Below, piece by piece: positions 46,651-59,430 of a DNA stretch of 64,000 nt. A program made the position numbers and the translations under genes. Numbering within the stretch: the first letter of the stretch is position 1; the number at the start of each line of letters is the position of its first letter. The stretch comes from Platerodrilus igneus. Taxonomy: Eukaryota; Arthropoda; Insecta; Coleoptera; Lycidae. The notes below the pieces were generated by a model. That model did no database searches. It was not told the DNA's origin and saw only the letters and a program-made list of their open reading frames with translations. The stretch lies in assembly GCA_036346225.1 (NCBI GenBank), contig JARFIW010001480.1, positions 12,803,001-12,867,000 of the forward strand. The letters run 5' to 3'.

Positions 46651-48640
46651 AACAAGTAAATTTGAATAAATCAAACAGTTCTATTCCTGCAGTTTATATC
46701 AACGGAACAAGTGCGTTTAAGTAAGTGTAGTGTCGACTTTGTTTAGAGTGTCACAGAAACTGTAAAAGTACAATTTTAAATATTAAGAAAATTGTAAGCT
46801 ACTTTGCCCAGGACACCTTAGACTTGATTAAGTGTAGGAGTCTGTACACATAGAAGTAGCGCTCCTTAATTAAAACATCGAATGATAAAATATTTTATCT
46901 AAAAAGTCTCTTAATAACTACAGTTTCACAAATAAACCTATTTAAAAATTGTCTTAAAATATAGAGTTTCTATTGCACAGTTCAAACAATTTTGAATGTA
47001 GTTGACAATGAATTTGTATCATTAAGGTCTTAGTGTAATACTTTCAAACTTAGTACTTCAAAATTTTCTATATTCTCAACCTTGTTAGTTGGTAGATATA
47101 GGGATATAATCCGATGCTTTCGGATCCCCTTTACGTAGACTGTAACATGTGCAAGAATCGTCTTTTATAAACATAAACTTAAAAATTGTGTCTTCAATTC
47201 ATTGGTAAAAGGCGTATCCCATTACCATCCATGATATACATAGCTCCAAGATTTATCTGTTTCTCAAAATCTGTTTTCAAATGTGTAATATTCAAAGGCA
47301 TTTCGTAAGTTTCGTGCCATATTTTATTATTTTCCATGTTCAATACAGCAATTGGTTTATTAAAAAACTTGCTAGTGCGATGCTGGGAGCCTTGAATCTC
47401 CAAGATAGAAGCCATGTTTTCACTTTGAGGGCTTAGATGTCTACTCTATTTACTTATGGACGTTTTCTTAGCGTGTGAGGACCCAAATTTCCTTATGAGT
47501 CTGAATCTGCAATGACATTAATCTCTTACCAACCCATAACCAAGACCTAAAAATTCTCAAAAAAGTAGGAAACGTACTTTTTAAAAACTATCATCTACTT
47601 ATAAATAGATAGTTTATACTATTAGCTATAACAGTCACCCTACAGACAGAAATTTTCTAACCTAATTTATGTATATAAATCAAATCTTTATTCCTGTGTT
47701 GCAGAGTTCTTCTATTTAATCCATTAGATAATGCGCGCTGGCCATCAAAGCGAATTGTACTTGTTAACATTGATTTCCAAGTAAAGCACTTTTTGTAAAA
47801 ACCACCCCCGACCCGCAGTGCTCAAATTTTTCCGATTTAGGTTGCATAACCGAGCTCAAGTTCTAGAACTCCTTTTGCAGATTACTGCCAGCTGTGATAA
47901 TTAAATTTTTCGCATTGAACGATTTTACATGGGTGATCTTCGTATCAATATATATCTTGCGAGAGGAATCATAAAGTTCGCAATTAGACTATATCGCCGC
48001 CGTCGGTGTCGACGTTCTGTATGTGATAGCTAATAAGGTGGTTCTGAAATGTCGTACTAATTACATGGATGGTAGCGTCTCTCTCGGTGGAAGTAGCTGC
48101 AACAGTCTTATGCCTGTTGCTCCGTAGGTAACAACCATACGCAAGCTTAAGCACATCCACATTGCACCGGATGCTAAGTCGCTGTTTTTTGAAGGTAGGG
48201 TCTACAACCGTCGACAAAGTCGAACGTTTATCCCTCGTTGTAGTCGAGGTTACACCGTGCTGCTCGACCCGTTGCCTTCGTAAGCTATCACTCTGGTAAA
48301 AGAGACACAGTAGGTTTCGAAGTTATAGTATTTTTTCATCGGTAAAGTCGTACGTTTAAACTCCGGGTGCAAATAAGCAGGAGTTACGCAGCGTAACACA
48401 ATGCATCCGTAGAACACTTTTCCTGGTAAAATAGGCATGACGGGGTTCGCATTTAAAAAATTCTGCCATATCCATTTAATACAAAACAAAAGTCAAACTA
48501 TAAGACTTGGATCAAGTTGCAAGAAACGCGATTATAACTAAATATTTACTCTCAAGAAAGCGGGTTTATATCGAGTATGTAAGAAACCGGAAGTTTCCGA
48601 AAACACCCGAACAAAGTGGAGGAAAAGCGAAACAAAATAA
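46651..48640. other. No gene recognised; three unassigned minus-strand frames
   Basis: Frames at 47194-47415 (73 codons, MASILEIQGSQHRTSKFFNK start), 47984-48217 and 48250-48489 are open, and the last two lie in less AT-rich DNA. None shows a motif I can name. They could be exons or old transposon scraps. Confidence 0.4.
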
Positions 48641-48649
48641 AATTCTTAA

Positions 48650-48930
48650 GTTCGAACCTAACCGGGAGGGATTGGAGCTAACCTAACATAACCGGGAGCT
48701 AACATAACCTAACCGAGCGAGGTTGGGTATAACCTAACCTAACGGGAAAACGTTGAGGATAATCTAACCGGAAGATACCGGGACTAACTGAACGTAACCG
48801 ACAGAAGTTGGAGCTAAACTAACCTAAACGGTATAGCCTGAGGCTTACCGCGAAAGGTTGTGGCTAACCAAACCTGGAGAGGTCGGGCTAACCTAACTGT
48901 TGGAGGTTGGGCTAGCCTGCCTCTACCCCT
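48650..48930 (+). repeat. Degenerate AACCTAACC array
   Basis: Words such as ctaacctaac, taaccgggag and gaggttggg recur about every 30-45 bp. The CCTAA core equals the insect telomere repeat (TTAGG on the other strand), but runs never exceed about three units and are mixed with GC-rich words, so it is not a clean telomeric tract. Confidence 0.75.
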
Positions 48931-50490
48931 ACCTCGAACTCCACATATTATTTATTACAAGGTTTTCGTAAAAGGTTTTAATCTTTAAAGTACTTCAAAT
49001 ATGTTGAATAAGTTCGTCATGGTACTTCGACATGTCCGAAACTATGGTCTATATACAGTTATATGCGAATTTATGTTTCAGTAGTATAACCCCTTGACAG
49101 ATATTGTCAATAAATTTGTTCACAATTGATTGTAACTATATTACGTTTTTAATAAAGTTGTATAAAAAAACATTGTTTTAATAATAAATACATAAACAAT
49201 TTCTTAGCTGTTTTATCTCGACATGTGACGAAACCAACCTCGACATGGAAAACTGTACTTTCGAAGTACATATATGTACAGGACGTAGTTGATCCCTGCT
49301 ATTTTAGCACATGCTCCAGCAAATCGAGGCGATCGACTTAGTAAGCAACTGCAGTTTTTAAATGCTTTTATTGCTTTAAATATGGATTTTTTCTAAATAT
49401 GGTTCGTTAGCTATAGTAGCGATACGAATTTAAACCGTTAAAGTATTACAACCTGTTTTAATTAAATATAGATTGTTAAAACGTAATTTGTTAAGTTTAC
49501 GGTCAATTACATACCAAACAAGCAACTCAGTCAATAGCAAACACATAGGGAATCAAGTAGTAGATTTTATCCACTGCATAGAATATGAAAAATAATGAAA
49601 TATAGCACGAAATTTTAGAAATACCTTAGAATATTACGCATTTGAATAAAGATTTTGAGAATCAGATAAATGTTGGAGTCAAGTATATAAATGGATTGCA
49701 ATGGGATACGCCCTCTTCTACCAATGGATTTAAGATATAATTTTTGAGTTTATATCTACAAGAGATGATTCCTGCATATGTTACAGTCTACGTAAGGGGG
49801 ATCTAAAATCAGCGTTTAATACCTCTATAACCCGCTTGCACCGTTATTCGATTGTGCCCAACTTTATAAAACTCAGCTTTACACTTGAGCCTTGCTTAAA
49901 AATACTTCTTGTTGCATCGCATATCAGGAAACCAAGCTTTATAAAGTCTCTGTTTGTTCAAAGTATTCATGGCAACGTAGCACATTTCTAGGGATTTCAT
50001 ACATTTCAGTTGAATATAAGACTTACCTGTCGACTGACAAATTTATTAGGCAATGCTGAAACGTTGAACCCAATAAATATAGTTAATTGCTTTAAAATCA
50101 ATATTAATATACCAAAAAAGTATTAAAATGGATTTTGTAGTGTGGGACGATCTGTTGGATGATGATTTTGATTTTGGTTTTACACGTCAAATTTAGACAC
50201 TCATTGCAGCGCATAACAATTTTTACAATATTTACTACTGCTAATAATTATTTGATAATTATTTTAGAAATAAACAGTTTAGATAATGTCACTAACAGCA
50301 GGAAAAAAGTAAAAGAGAAATTTCATTTGTCATTGTAAAAAAAATGGCTCTTTTAGATTTAAGTCTTGGTTTAAGCCGACTCAATCGGGGGCTTTATTAA
50401 ATCTTGGTTTAATCTATGACTTAGCAGCAGTGCAAACGCATTTCCGTTGTAAAACCCTACTTTAGTTTAAATCTTGGCTTTAACTATACG
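48931..50490. other. No gene recognised
   Basis: AT-rich. A small frame at 50128-50196 (MDFVVWDDLLDDDFDFGFT) is open but too short to assign. At 50350-50490 the words taagtcttggttta, taaatcttggttta and taaatcttggcttta recur three times, possibly the tip of another MITE. Confidence 0.45.
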
Positions 50491-50499
50491 GTGCAACTG

Positions 50500-50948
50500 A
50501 CGAGCGTCTCGCGCCACATCTGATCTTGGCTGCCGCTAAGGTCATCATAGTTTTCAGTTGACAATTGTGAAACTTGTTTACATGGTGAAGATTAAACATC
50601 AAAACTTTGATGGCACTCTCAGCAATTAAAATTACACTTGTGAGGACTTTACCAAATATATTATGTATAAATGACTTATTAGCCTTTAGTTACTAATAAA
50701 TCCTTGTTTATATGCCCCAAGAATTATTCTCCTTTCTGTGAGATCCAATCTTATACAATAAGTGGTTTAATTTTTTCTATAATGTAATGAAGATATGGTT
50801 TCCACTTGTTCATTTACAGAATTGGAATTATTAAATTAAAACCACCAACAAACATAACATAACTATCCAGGCACATGACAACGTAATGAAAACAAGGAAG
50901 CTATGGCCTTGACGGCAGCCGAGATCAGATGTGGCGCGAGACGCTCGT
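50500..50948. mobile_element. MULE-like MITE with 9-bp target duplication
   Basis: The ends begin acgagcgtctcgcgccacat on the left and on the complement of the right, and match over about 46 bp with four differences. The 9 bases outside are identical: gtgcaactg at 50491-50499 and 50949-50957. A 9-bp duplication with long terminal repeats fits the Mutator (MULE) superfamily; Merlin (8-9 bp) is the alternative. At 449 bp and without a reading frame, it depends on a transposase from elsewhere. Confidence 0.85.
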
Positions 50949-50957
50949 GTGCAACTG

Positions 50958-53850
50958 GCCTTATGTCTACCAAAAAACAATGTTGAGAATATATAAAAAC
51001 TTTGGAGTACCGAGTTTAAAAATATTACGTTAATACACATATTCCATAACTTGTTATTTCCAAAACATCTCATAACCATTATTCAAACTTTATTTCCAAC
51101 TTATAATAGTTATTTGATAACGATTTTTTCTACGTTGCCCGCCATATTTTCTACTGAAATTTCTTTCACTGTGTTCTATATTTTCTTCCATGTCATATTC
51201 TATATTTTCTTTTAGCTTTTCCTTGTAACATGCCTTTTTGCCTATATTTTAGCATGTTACATTGTGCTTGGCACTATTAGCATATAAAAGCTTATATCTA
51301 CATTTAAATATAAAATTACTTTCTTTATTATATAATATATTTTTTATAAGAATTTATCTCACACAATCCTGGATTATTAGTTATAATACACAAGTTCCTC
51401 ATTTGTTACATAGTACAAATATTTATATCTATATGAAATTTTCCTATTGGTTATTTCTGAAGTGTTTGTTCCAAAAGCACAACTGGTGTGGCTCTAATTC
51501 TGTATTGTTGAGAATAATCGCTAGAGATCGTCCATCCCAAAGATGACCGAAAATAACTTATCTGAAATGTCAAATTTTTATTTCTCTTTTGATATCTGAT
51601 TGCTTATCTGGCACTGTTGGCCATTTTTGATTTGAACTTCTACCTTACCTCATGTGCTTACCTAGTATGTAAATTTTCTAATCATAAATCCTAAATTAAC
51701 ATTTAAATATAATTTTAGATGTTTAGTATGAAGGATAAAGAAGTTGTTTATTTGTTTAACTCATCAAATAATTATACAGATGGTAAGTTATTAATGGATT
51801 AATTTTCTTTTGCACCTCGTGTTAAATTTTCACTTTTGTAACACAACTGAATTTTCTAGAGTGCTCCGGTTATCTATGCTCCGGTTACCTATGTTCCGAT
51901 TACCTGTGTTTTGGTTACCGATGTTACGGCGACTTGTTCTCTCATTCAGATTTCTACATGGAAAAGTTGCTCGTGCATTCGCACAACCAGATGATGTAAA
52001 ATAAATACTTTAATTACAACAATTTTATATTTCGTTTTTTTCTACTTTACATATTGCCGCTCAGTTATTATCTTATTGAAAAATATCTACAAGTTTAATT
52101 TATGGAACAGAAGTATGTTAAAGACAACATTTGAAGTCGACCACATGCTGTTTTGTACCTACACTAGGAGATCCACCAATGCAGGATGTCTCAGTTTCCT
52201 GGATATGAAGGATCCTATAAATTAAGTAACTATTAATATTAGTTCAGTTACTGATACTACAGGTATGAGATTAATACTTTTACTTTATCGTTTTTCTGTT
52301 AAAATACAGAGGCCTAACCTCTATTTAAGTTTGTCTTTGTCACTACAAATATTTTGTTTTGATTATTAATTACATTTTACTTATCTTAAATGATTTCAAA
52401 TATAATTCTCTAATACATAACCTAAAAATATGTAAACATTCGGAACTTCATGAAGCTTCTTATGGTAAAAAAAGTTTATTACTTGAACTTTTATTTCGTG
52501 TGCATTTGTTACATGATATTATTACAATTATGATCACTTTTTGATTTACTCTCGCATTAAGTTAAATTTCGAGTTTTTAAACAGAGATTATTTATTTTGA
52601 TTTCTCTATAGAAATTTTCTCGTGTACATTTATTAAATATATGAATCATATCAGGTTAAAATATATAGCGATGTCTACAATGTTAATGAAACAAGCGTAT
52701 ATCTTATACATGCCTTTGGAATTGTAACAACTGAGTATTAATATACATATTTAGTCAAATTTCTCTTATCGTGTTTTAACTTTTGTTTCTCTAAGTTATT
52801 TTACAGTTGTGTCTTGATATTTAAATTTTAACATTCAGATATTCTCTAAACATTCCTCTTACCCTGTGATTTCAAATCTCATGCAGCCTCCGCAACCTTA
52901 AAGGTCGATGCAAGCTGTGCCGAAGTATTTCTTATACTTCGTCGTGCATTTACCCCTTTTTATAACATCGAGAAAAGAGTAAGGAGCATCCTTAAGATTC
53001 TCTAACATTGCTTTCAGTACTCTATTTGATAGTTACCATTTATAACTACAGATGCTTCTAAATTCTGATGTTCTTCTTTATGTATTGTATATCCTAAATC
53101 TCCATTCGTCATTTTTCTGCGGTGTAAGCAAAACTGTTAAAATTTTTAGTTTTCATACTGTCACCAAATCATTAAAGTCCTTTTACACTTTTATAGAGGA
53201 ATTAATACGGATACTATACAATTTAAAAATAAAGTAACTATTGCAAAATTCTTAATATTTACAATTCTACTTTCATTTTACGGCTTTTGTAGCACTTTGA
53301 ACAAAGTCAAACTACACTTTCTTAAACTCGCTTGTTCCGTTGACAACAATTGAAAGAATGAAACTGTTTAATTTATTCGAATACTTATTTTTATGTTAAT
53401 ATTTACAATTTCTTAAAATTATAATGTGTTGCTTTCTATAAAACCTGATTTATTCGTAAATCACTAAGAATCCTTTAGAATGCAATTCCGACCTGTGTTT
53501 TAGCATTGTCAGACTATGACAGTCAATTTTGTCGAGTTTTGCTGTCATCAATTTTATTGTATTTGTACTTTTAGTAATTAAGATTTAGTACATGTAATAT
53601 AGGTGATGGTTTTGTTTTCAGTCTTATAGAAGTTAATATACTTGGGTATTCGTCATTAAGAAAAAATTACCCTTATATAAAATCTACAATTAATAATTTA
53701 TTTGTAGTATTAACAAAATTATCACTGTCCTTGTAATAAATATTAGAATATATTCGCTTCATAATTTTCAAGTAGAAGAAATCAATTGCAAGATTTTCGT
53801 TTCATTTATTCAAAGTGATTTTTTAGTCATCTTGCCGTTGTGGAAAAGTA
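50958..53850. other. No gene recognised
   Basis: AT-rich, 2.9 kb. It contains a small 15-bp minisatellite at 51863-51932 and a perfect 8-bp hairpin at 52921-52941. Open frames here (up to 94 codons) match no family I know. Confidence 0.5.
51863..51932 (+). repeat. 15-bp minisatellite, 4.5 copies
   Basis: Units gctccggttatctat, gctccggttacctat, gttccgattacctgt, gttttggttaccgat and a partial copy. Because 15 is a multiple of 3, a frame stays open through it and gives a five-residue repeat, which alone is not evidence of a gene. Confidence 0.85.
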
Positions 53851-53870
53851 GTACAGAGCAGAAATGAAAT

Positions 53871-54040
53871 GGGTCATGGGTCAACTGGGTCACTGGGTCC
53901 AAGTGGGTCACTTTTTTGTTTGGGTCACTGGGTCAGTCGGTCCCGTGTACTGACCCGGATTGGCCCAGTGACCCACATTGACACAGTGACCCAAACTGAC
54001 CCGGTGACCCAAACTGACCCAGCGACCCAAACTGACCCAA
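53871..54040. repeat. Left GGGTCACTG array of the MITE
   Basis: The first half runs gggtcactgggtc and the second half runs as its complement, gacccagtgaccc, with the switch near 53948. The array can therefore fold back on itself. The frame at 53869-54051 is only a translation of the repeat. Confidence 0.88.
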
Positions 54041-54827
54041 TATTTCAGTAACAAATTCAGTAACAAATCATAAAAATCTTTTTCCCATACTTTAAGCTCA
54101 ATTTATTAACTATTTTCACAAATGCATAAGCTTATTGGTGCCGTTAGTTGCTAGCATTCGTTTCATATTTCAAGCAAACGCTAAAATGTTTTGTAATCAA
54201 TACATCGCTTTTTATATAATATGAAACGCATTTTTACATGTATTTCAAGAAACGTGCTGTGGCGCTGTGTCGCGAGAATGCAGTGTTATGAACGTATACA
54301 ATTTTGTATGTTCAAATAATAGTATTCTTTCACATAAGAACTGAAATAATTTGTAGCAAAAATCTTAATATTATATACCCGGTTATTTTCAGTGTCCATT
54401 ATTTTTGTAATCTGTATATCATTATCATTAGGCATGGATAAACATCACCTTAATTGTAATTTAAACCTTATACATAAGTGCTGACTTTTATAAATCTCCG
54501 TGAGACCGAGTTTTCTTGATAAGACTAATTAACTAAAAGAATGATGAAGATCATATAAAACAATGTTCCTGTATCAACCAACTCGATGTCAGAAAACGGG
54601 ATTATTCAATTTATATTTTATTGCGTCTGTCATTAAAAAATATTTTGATCATTTAGTATATTTAATTGTTAAACATTCTTACACTAATTAAAATTGTCTC
54701 GGACAGCAGCTACTCCTTCTGCCAGATAGTTCTGAGATTTATTTTGTAACTGTAATTCGTAGAACAGCACATATTTATTAAAAATTAATAATAAAATTTC
54801 CAAATTTAGGTAACTAGATCAATTTGG

Positions 54828-55006
54828 GTCATTGGGTCAATGTGGGTCAATTTGGGTCACTGGGTCAATGTGTGTCAATTTGGGTCACTGGGTCAATTTG
54901 GGTCACTGGGCCAATTTTGGTCACTGGGTCAATTTGGGTCATGGGTCACTGGGTGGTGGGTCACATCCTCATTTGGGTCACTGGGTCATGGGTCACATTT
55001 TAGGTG
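54828..55006. repeat. Right GGGTCACTG array of the MITE
   Basis: An 18-bp rhythm of gggtcactgggtcaattt in one orientation, with a single reversed ggtgacccat at the tip. The frame 54832-55065 is a translation of the repeat. Confidence 0.88.
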
Positions 55007-55030
55007 ACCCATTTCATCTATGGTACAGAG

Positions 55031-56642
55031 ATTTCAGCATTCTAAGATTAACATTGCGTTTCTAAATTATCCATTATATATATACATTCAAAGTTTATTC
55101 CGGATTAATAAATTCTTTATTCTAATTTAGATATTGATATCAGTGCAACAGCTGGTCATCACGCGCAGTTCTGTTAAACTGATTGTTTGAAGGAATCAGC
55201 CAGTGACGTTTCGTTTTGTTAAGCTAATTTATTTTCGTCTATTGTTTATTCGAAGTATTGATCTTATAATGATTTACAAAATTATTTCTCTATCAGATTT
55301 TTCATTCTTTTAAGAGTACATGCTCGTTCGATATTCAGAATTTTTAATTCAAGTTAGTAAAACTTTGATACTACGTTTGAGTACTAGTTCGAAAGTGTTC
55401 CGCCCATGTTTATATTTTATTAATCTATCAAGGTTAATTTTGACCGTCAATTTAAAGTTGATAACCGTTAGCTCTTGTTGAATTTTGATCCTCAAGAAGA
55501 AAAGACTTGATGTGTTACTGGCTCTTCTAGAATTTATAAGTTTATTCAATTTATGAATAGCCATCCGATTGTAATTTGTTGGGATTTATTTTAGTCGAAG
55601 CTTTATAAACCAATTTACGTAGTTATTTTGGTAAACGGCATTTTTGCTGGAATTTATAGTAACCATTTGTCTTTGAATGTGGGCAGCGTGTAAGTATGCC
55701 TCTGATTTGATTAATAACCAATATTAATTGTTACGTTTCTTAGGTACCCTTTTTTTATTATAGCTTATCTTATTTTACGCGCAATCATTATCTTGTACAT
55801 CGGATCTTATGGGGAAATTTTATTAGGAATTGATATATTGTGAAGGCTGAATTTTTGCATTTGATTTTGTGGACATTGTTGTGGGTCCTAAAGAAAAAAG
55901 AAGTTGTATGGGGATTCCTGAGATTTCTTTTTATCCGTTTTCCAATATCCTGTGGAGATACAACTTAGCAGTGCTACCAACGACCGGTATTATATTTTAG
56001 AGGTAAGAACATATTTACTTTTCCAAGGACGAGTATTATATCTGCTATCATAATTTGCATGTGAATGTTGTTTTGTACTTAAACATATACTATTTAAAAC
56101 AAGTATTTATTCATATTTCCAATTTTAGCTTTTGTGATCCAACTGCATGCAATTGGCCATCAATTATTTGTTAACCTATTTTACATTCAAACTCAACTAG
56201 GACTGAACTTGTCAGCTTTACGTTTTTTTCCAATAGATGCTTTGGTTTTACCTCAGCTTTATTTTCTACATGGTAGTTTAGTGCAGCCAATGGCCGATGA
56301 ACCCATCCTGACCAAGAGAACTCTGTGCTCTCAACATTAGATCAGATATCGTAAGATATTACATAACTAGGAGTGGCCGAGGTAAGTGCTTTTGAGTTGT
56401 TTACATATTACTTCCTGAAGTTGCACATAGACGTATTAAATTTGGTAAACATTATATATTTCAACGGCAAACAATTTCCTATTAAATTCAAAGTGAAAAT
56501 TTACCGTTGCAAGAAGTGACTTACCATATTCCATATTAATTGCCCGAAACAAATTCAAATCAACTAATCAAATTAGCGCGAGTGTTAAATCCTATACCGC
56601 CATGTTTAAATGCGTATGACCGCATTATGGGGTTAAGAATCC
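55031..56642. other. No gene recognised
   Basis: AT-rich, 1.6 kb. A 68-codon frame at 56134-56340 shows no motif. Confidence 0.5.
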
Positions 56643-56650
56643 TTCCCGAC

Positions 56651-59422
56651 TAGGGTTGCCATCTGTTCGGGTTTCCACGGATTTGTCCTAGTTTGGAGGG
56701 TGTCCAGGGAGCGTCCGGGCGGGGTTTTGTAGAGTCGGGATTTTAAAGTTACCCGTGCTACCCGTCCGCAGGGTTAGGTGCGCTCTAGTCCACTACACAC
56801 TAAGAGCTACCCACACCCACACCATACCTTCGCCCGTTGACTGCCACCCGCCGGTGCCGTTGTCCCATCAATCGACGATATCTCAGCTCATTAGCATAAC
56901 AAGTGTATACAAGAACTGACTTGTATGGTGTGCTGTGGTGATCTCGATACTACGGTATCTTATATGTAATAATGTACGTAATTAATTGCAAATGTGTTCT
57001 TTTTAGACCTTTATACAAGATATATGTGCTTAGCTAACGTTTTTACTTAAAAGTTTTCCTTTGTTTCACTCCAGATCTCAAAATGCCTAAGCGTAAATGC
57101 TTATATAACAGCGACTTGCAAAATAAATTTCCTATGATGAAAAAAGGAAAATATGATTGGGAGGCTTTTTGTACAATTTGTTCAACAAATATTTCGATAG
57201 CAAATAGAGTTGTTACTGACATAAATAAGCATTTAAACACCCAAAAACGCAAAACAAATTTTAGAAGTCAGGCAAGTACTTCAAACATTTCCACATTTTG
57301 TGTTAGATCAAGCTCTGAAGACCACCTTTTCGAGCAACTGAAGGCGCAATGGTCTACCATACATGTCTCATCAGATGTCTTTTAATTCTTTAGATTGCAT
57401 TTCTGCTCTCAACCGTGTACTGTTTTCGGGATCAGATACGGCAAAAAAAAATGACATGGAATCGTACGAAAGCTACTGCTATAGTAAATGGCGTGCTAAG
57501 CCTTTTATCGATTACCGAACTAAAAAGCTACTTAGAGGGTTTACCATTCGTAAGCATATCTACTGATGCTATTAATCATGGAAGCACAAAATTATTTCCT
57601 ATTATTATTCAGTATTTTGATAACCAAAAGATCGGAATCAGTTCAAAGATTCTCAAAATAGAGTGTACGGAAAATGAGACTTCTGACACAATTTCTGAGT
57701 TTATTATAAAACAACTTCGTCAGCATGATCTCTTGTCAAAATGTATTACGTTTTCTCAAGACAATTGTAATACAAACTTCGGTGAAAAAGAACGACAAAA
57801 CTCAAAAAGAGTTTGATCTCCGACATAATTGGTGTTGGTTCCTCTGCACATGTCATTAAGAACGCAGGGAACCATGGATGCGATTTACTGTCATTGGATG
57901 CCGAGTCTATCATTTTAAAAATATATAATTTTATTGCTACTTACACGATCCGAACCGAATCTCTTAAAGAATTCTGTACCACAACTGATGTGGAATACAA
58001 ACAGCTTCTCTATCATTCAAAGACGCGTTGGCTAAGCCTATTTCCAACTATCGAACGACTTCTGAAGCTCTACCAGCTAATAAAAGATTATTTTCAATGC
58101 TTAGATGAACTTCCCGTTTCGATTAAACAGTTTTTTCAAGACCTCCTCTCGGAAATGTTTTTGTTTCTTATCCACTCAATTATGCACATTGTACACTCCA
58201 AAATGGAAAAGCTAGTAAAGAGTGATAATTTCGTCGTTGAGACAAAACACATATTGGCATCTATCACGAAAAGCTAAGACAACCGAATTATAAAAAATAT
58301 TTTCCGTTGAAAGTTCAGAGCGTTTTAAACAAACGAGCGACAACACTAAAGCTGAGTTTAAGAACTGTTCTTTGAATTTCCATAACGAAATGAAAACGTA
58401 AATTGAAGAGTGGATAAAACCTTCACAAGAATTTGATAAGTTGGACTAGATGTTTCTGCCTAATATAAATGAGAATACTAAATGGGCCGTTATTGAAAAC
58501 ACTGTTATATTTTTAAAAGGCAAGAACATCGACATTGACGACACAAAATTAGTAGATGTGAATTTAAAATCTTTCAGCCAAAATCTAAGCGAGCAAGACA
58601 AACCTTTAACTGCAAATCAACGTTGGTTAATTTTTTTAAAACACCTAATACGAATTTGTACTCGGAATTATTGAAAATCGCGCAGAATTTTTTTGCATAC
58701 CTGTTCATAATGCCAACGTCGAGAGGGTGTTTTCATTAATTGCTCAACAGTGGACGAAGGAAGGAAATTTATTGACCACAAAAACGATTTCGTCACTAAT
58801 CAAGACAAAATATAACTTGAGCTACTTTAATTGTCTTGATTTTTGTAAATTCCTTTTAAGCAAGGAAGCTATTCTGACGGCCATTGGAAAGATTGATAAA
58901 TATATATCAAAATACTAATAAATAAAAGTATATATTACCTAATTAATTGCAAATAACTTATTATATATTAAAGTAGTTGTTTTAATTTCTAATTTTTAGT
59001 TGAGAACTGTTGATTTATTATTTGTTTAGCTAAAAAAGTTTTTTTCTTTTAATTAGATGATTTATTTTTGTTCCTTTTTAAAAGAGGGAAACGACCTGTA
59101 TATGTTTTATTAATGGTTTTAGACTATAATTTCAATATAATTCATTTTTATAAAAATGATAACAAATCAATCAATATTGATTGTATTTGTATTGTACATT
59201 CTAGTAGTTAATTTGATATCTGCCATCTCTAATGATTTGGCATCTACTACAATACCTACATACTTTCATAAAATTTTATAAGAATAAACAAAAATTGATA
59301 AATTATAATATTTTAAACTTGTTCTGTTTTATTGATACCGAAGGTAACCAAATTTCTGCAAAAATGCCTGGGGTTCTTGAGCTTCCTGTCCTGGTTTATT
59401 GAATTTACAGATGGCAACCCTA
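56651..59422 (+). mobile_element. hAT element, 2.77 kb
   Basis: The 16-base ends tagggttgccatctgt (56651-56666) and acagatggcaacccta (59407-59422) are perfect complements. The 8 bases outside, ttcccgac and tttctgac, differ at two places, as in an aged 8-bp duplication. The transposase remnant (57083-58918) reads left to right. The terminal word AGGGTTGCCA with 8-bp duplication is characteristic of hAT. Confidence 0.87.
57083..58918 (+). pseudogene. hAT transposase (BED-finger type)
   Basis: The first frame starts MPKRKCLYNSDLQNKFPMMK at 57083 and holds a BED-like finger (FCTICSTNISIANR followed by a His pair region, residues 28-60). The next frame has VSISTDAINHGSTKLFPIII (first catalytic Asp) and FSQDNCNTNFG (second Asp). 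The frame 57813-58277 has GVGSSAHVIKNAG and TRWLSLFPTIERLLKLY. The last (58727-58918) begins in the dimerisation domain, with PVHNANVERVFSLI just before and within it, carrying the conserved Glu. At least four frameshifts break it, but the catalytic residues I can locate are retained. It is nearly full length for this group. Confidence 0.9.
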
Positions 59423-59430
59423 TTTCTGAC

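Larger units (their letters stand above)
53859..55022. mobile_element. hAT-type MITE with minisatellite ends
   Basis: The left end reads cagaaatgaaatgggtca and the complement of the right end reads catagatgaaatgggtca (16 of 18 identical, CA-first as in hAT). The 8 bases outside are identical: gtacagag at 53851-53858 and 55023-55030. Arrays of gggtcactgggtcaattt fill the DNA just inside both tips (53871-54040 and 54828-55006), and the central 0.8 kb is AT-rich without a gene. At 1164 bp it is non-autonomous. Confidence 0.88.

Noticed and set aside
47984..48489. hAT transposase scrap (VDPTFKKQRL)
   Set aside because: A single short motif match without any supporting block on either side.
50128..50196. 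Small gene MDFVVWDDLLDDDFDFGFT
   Set aside because: Twenty-two codons with no motif, no conserved neighbour and an acidic low-complexity make-up; a PIF/Harbinger start was considered but nothing follows.
53869..55065. Two frames with repeated TQTDPVTQTDP and GHWVNLGHW words
   Set aside because: They are translations of the GGGTCACTG minisatellite tips of the MITE.
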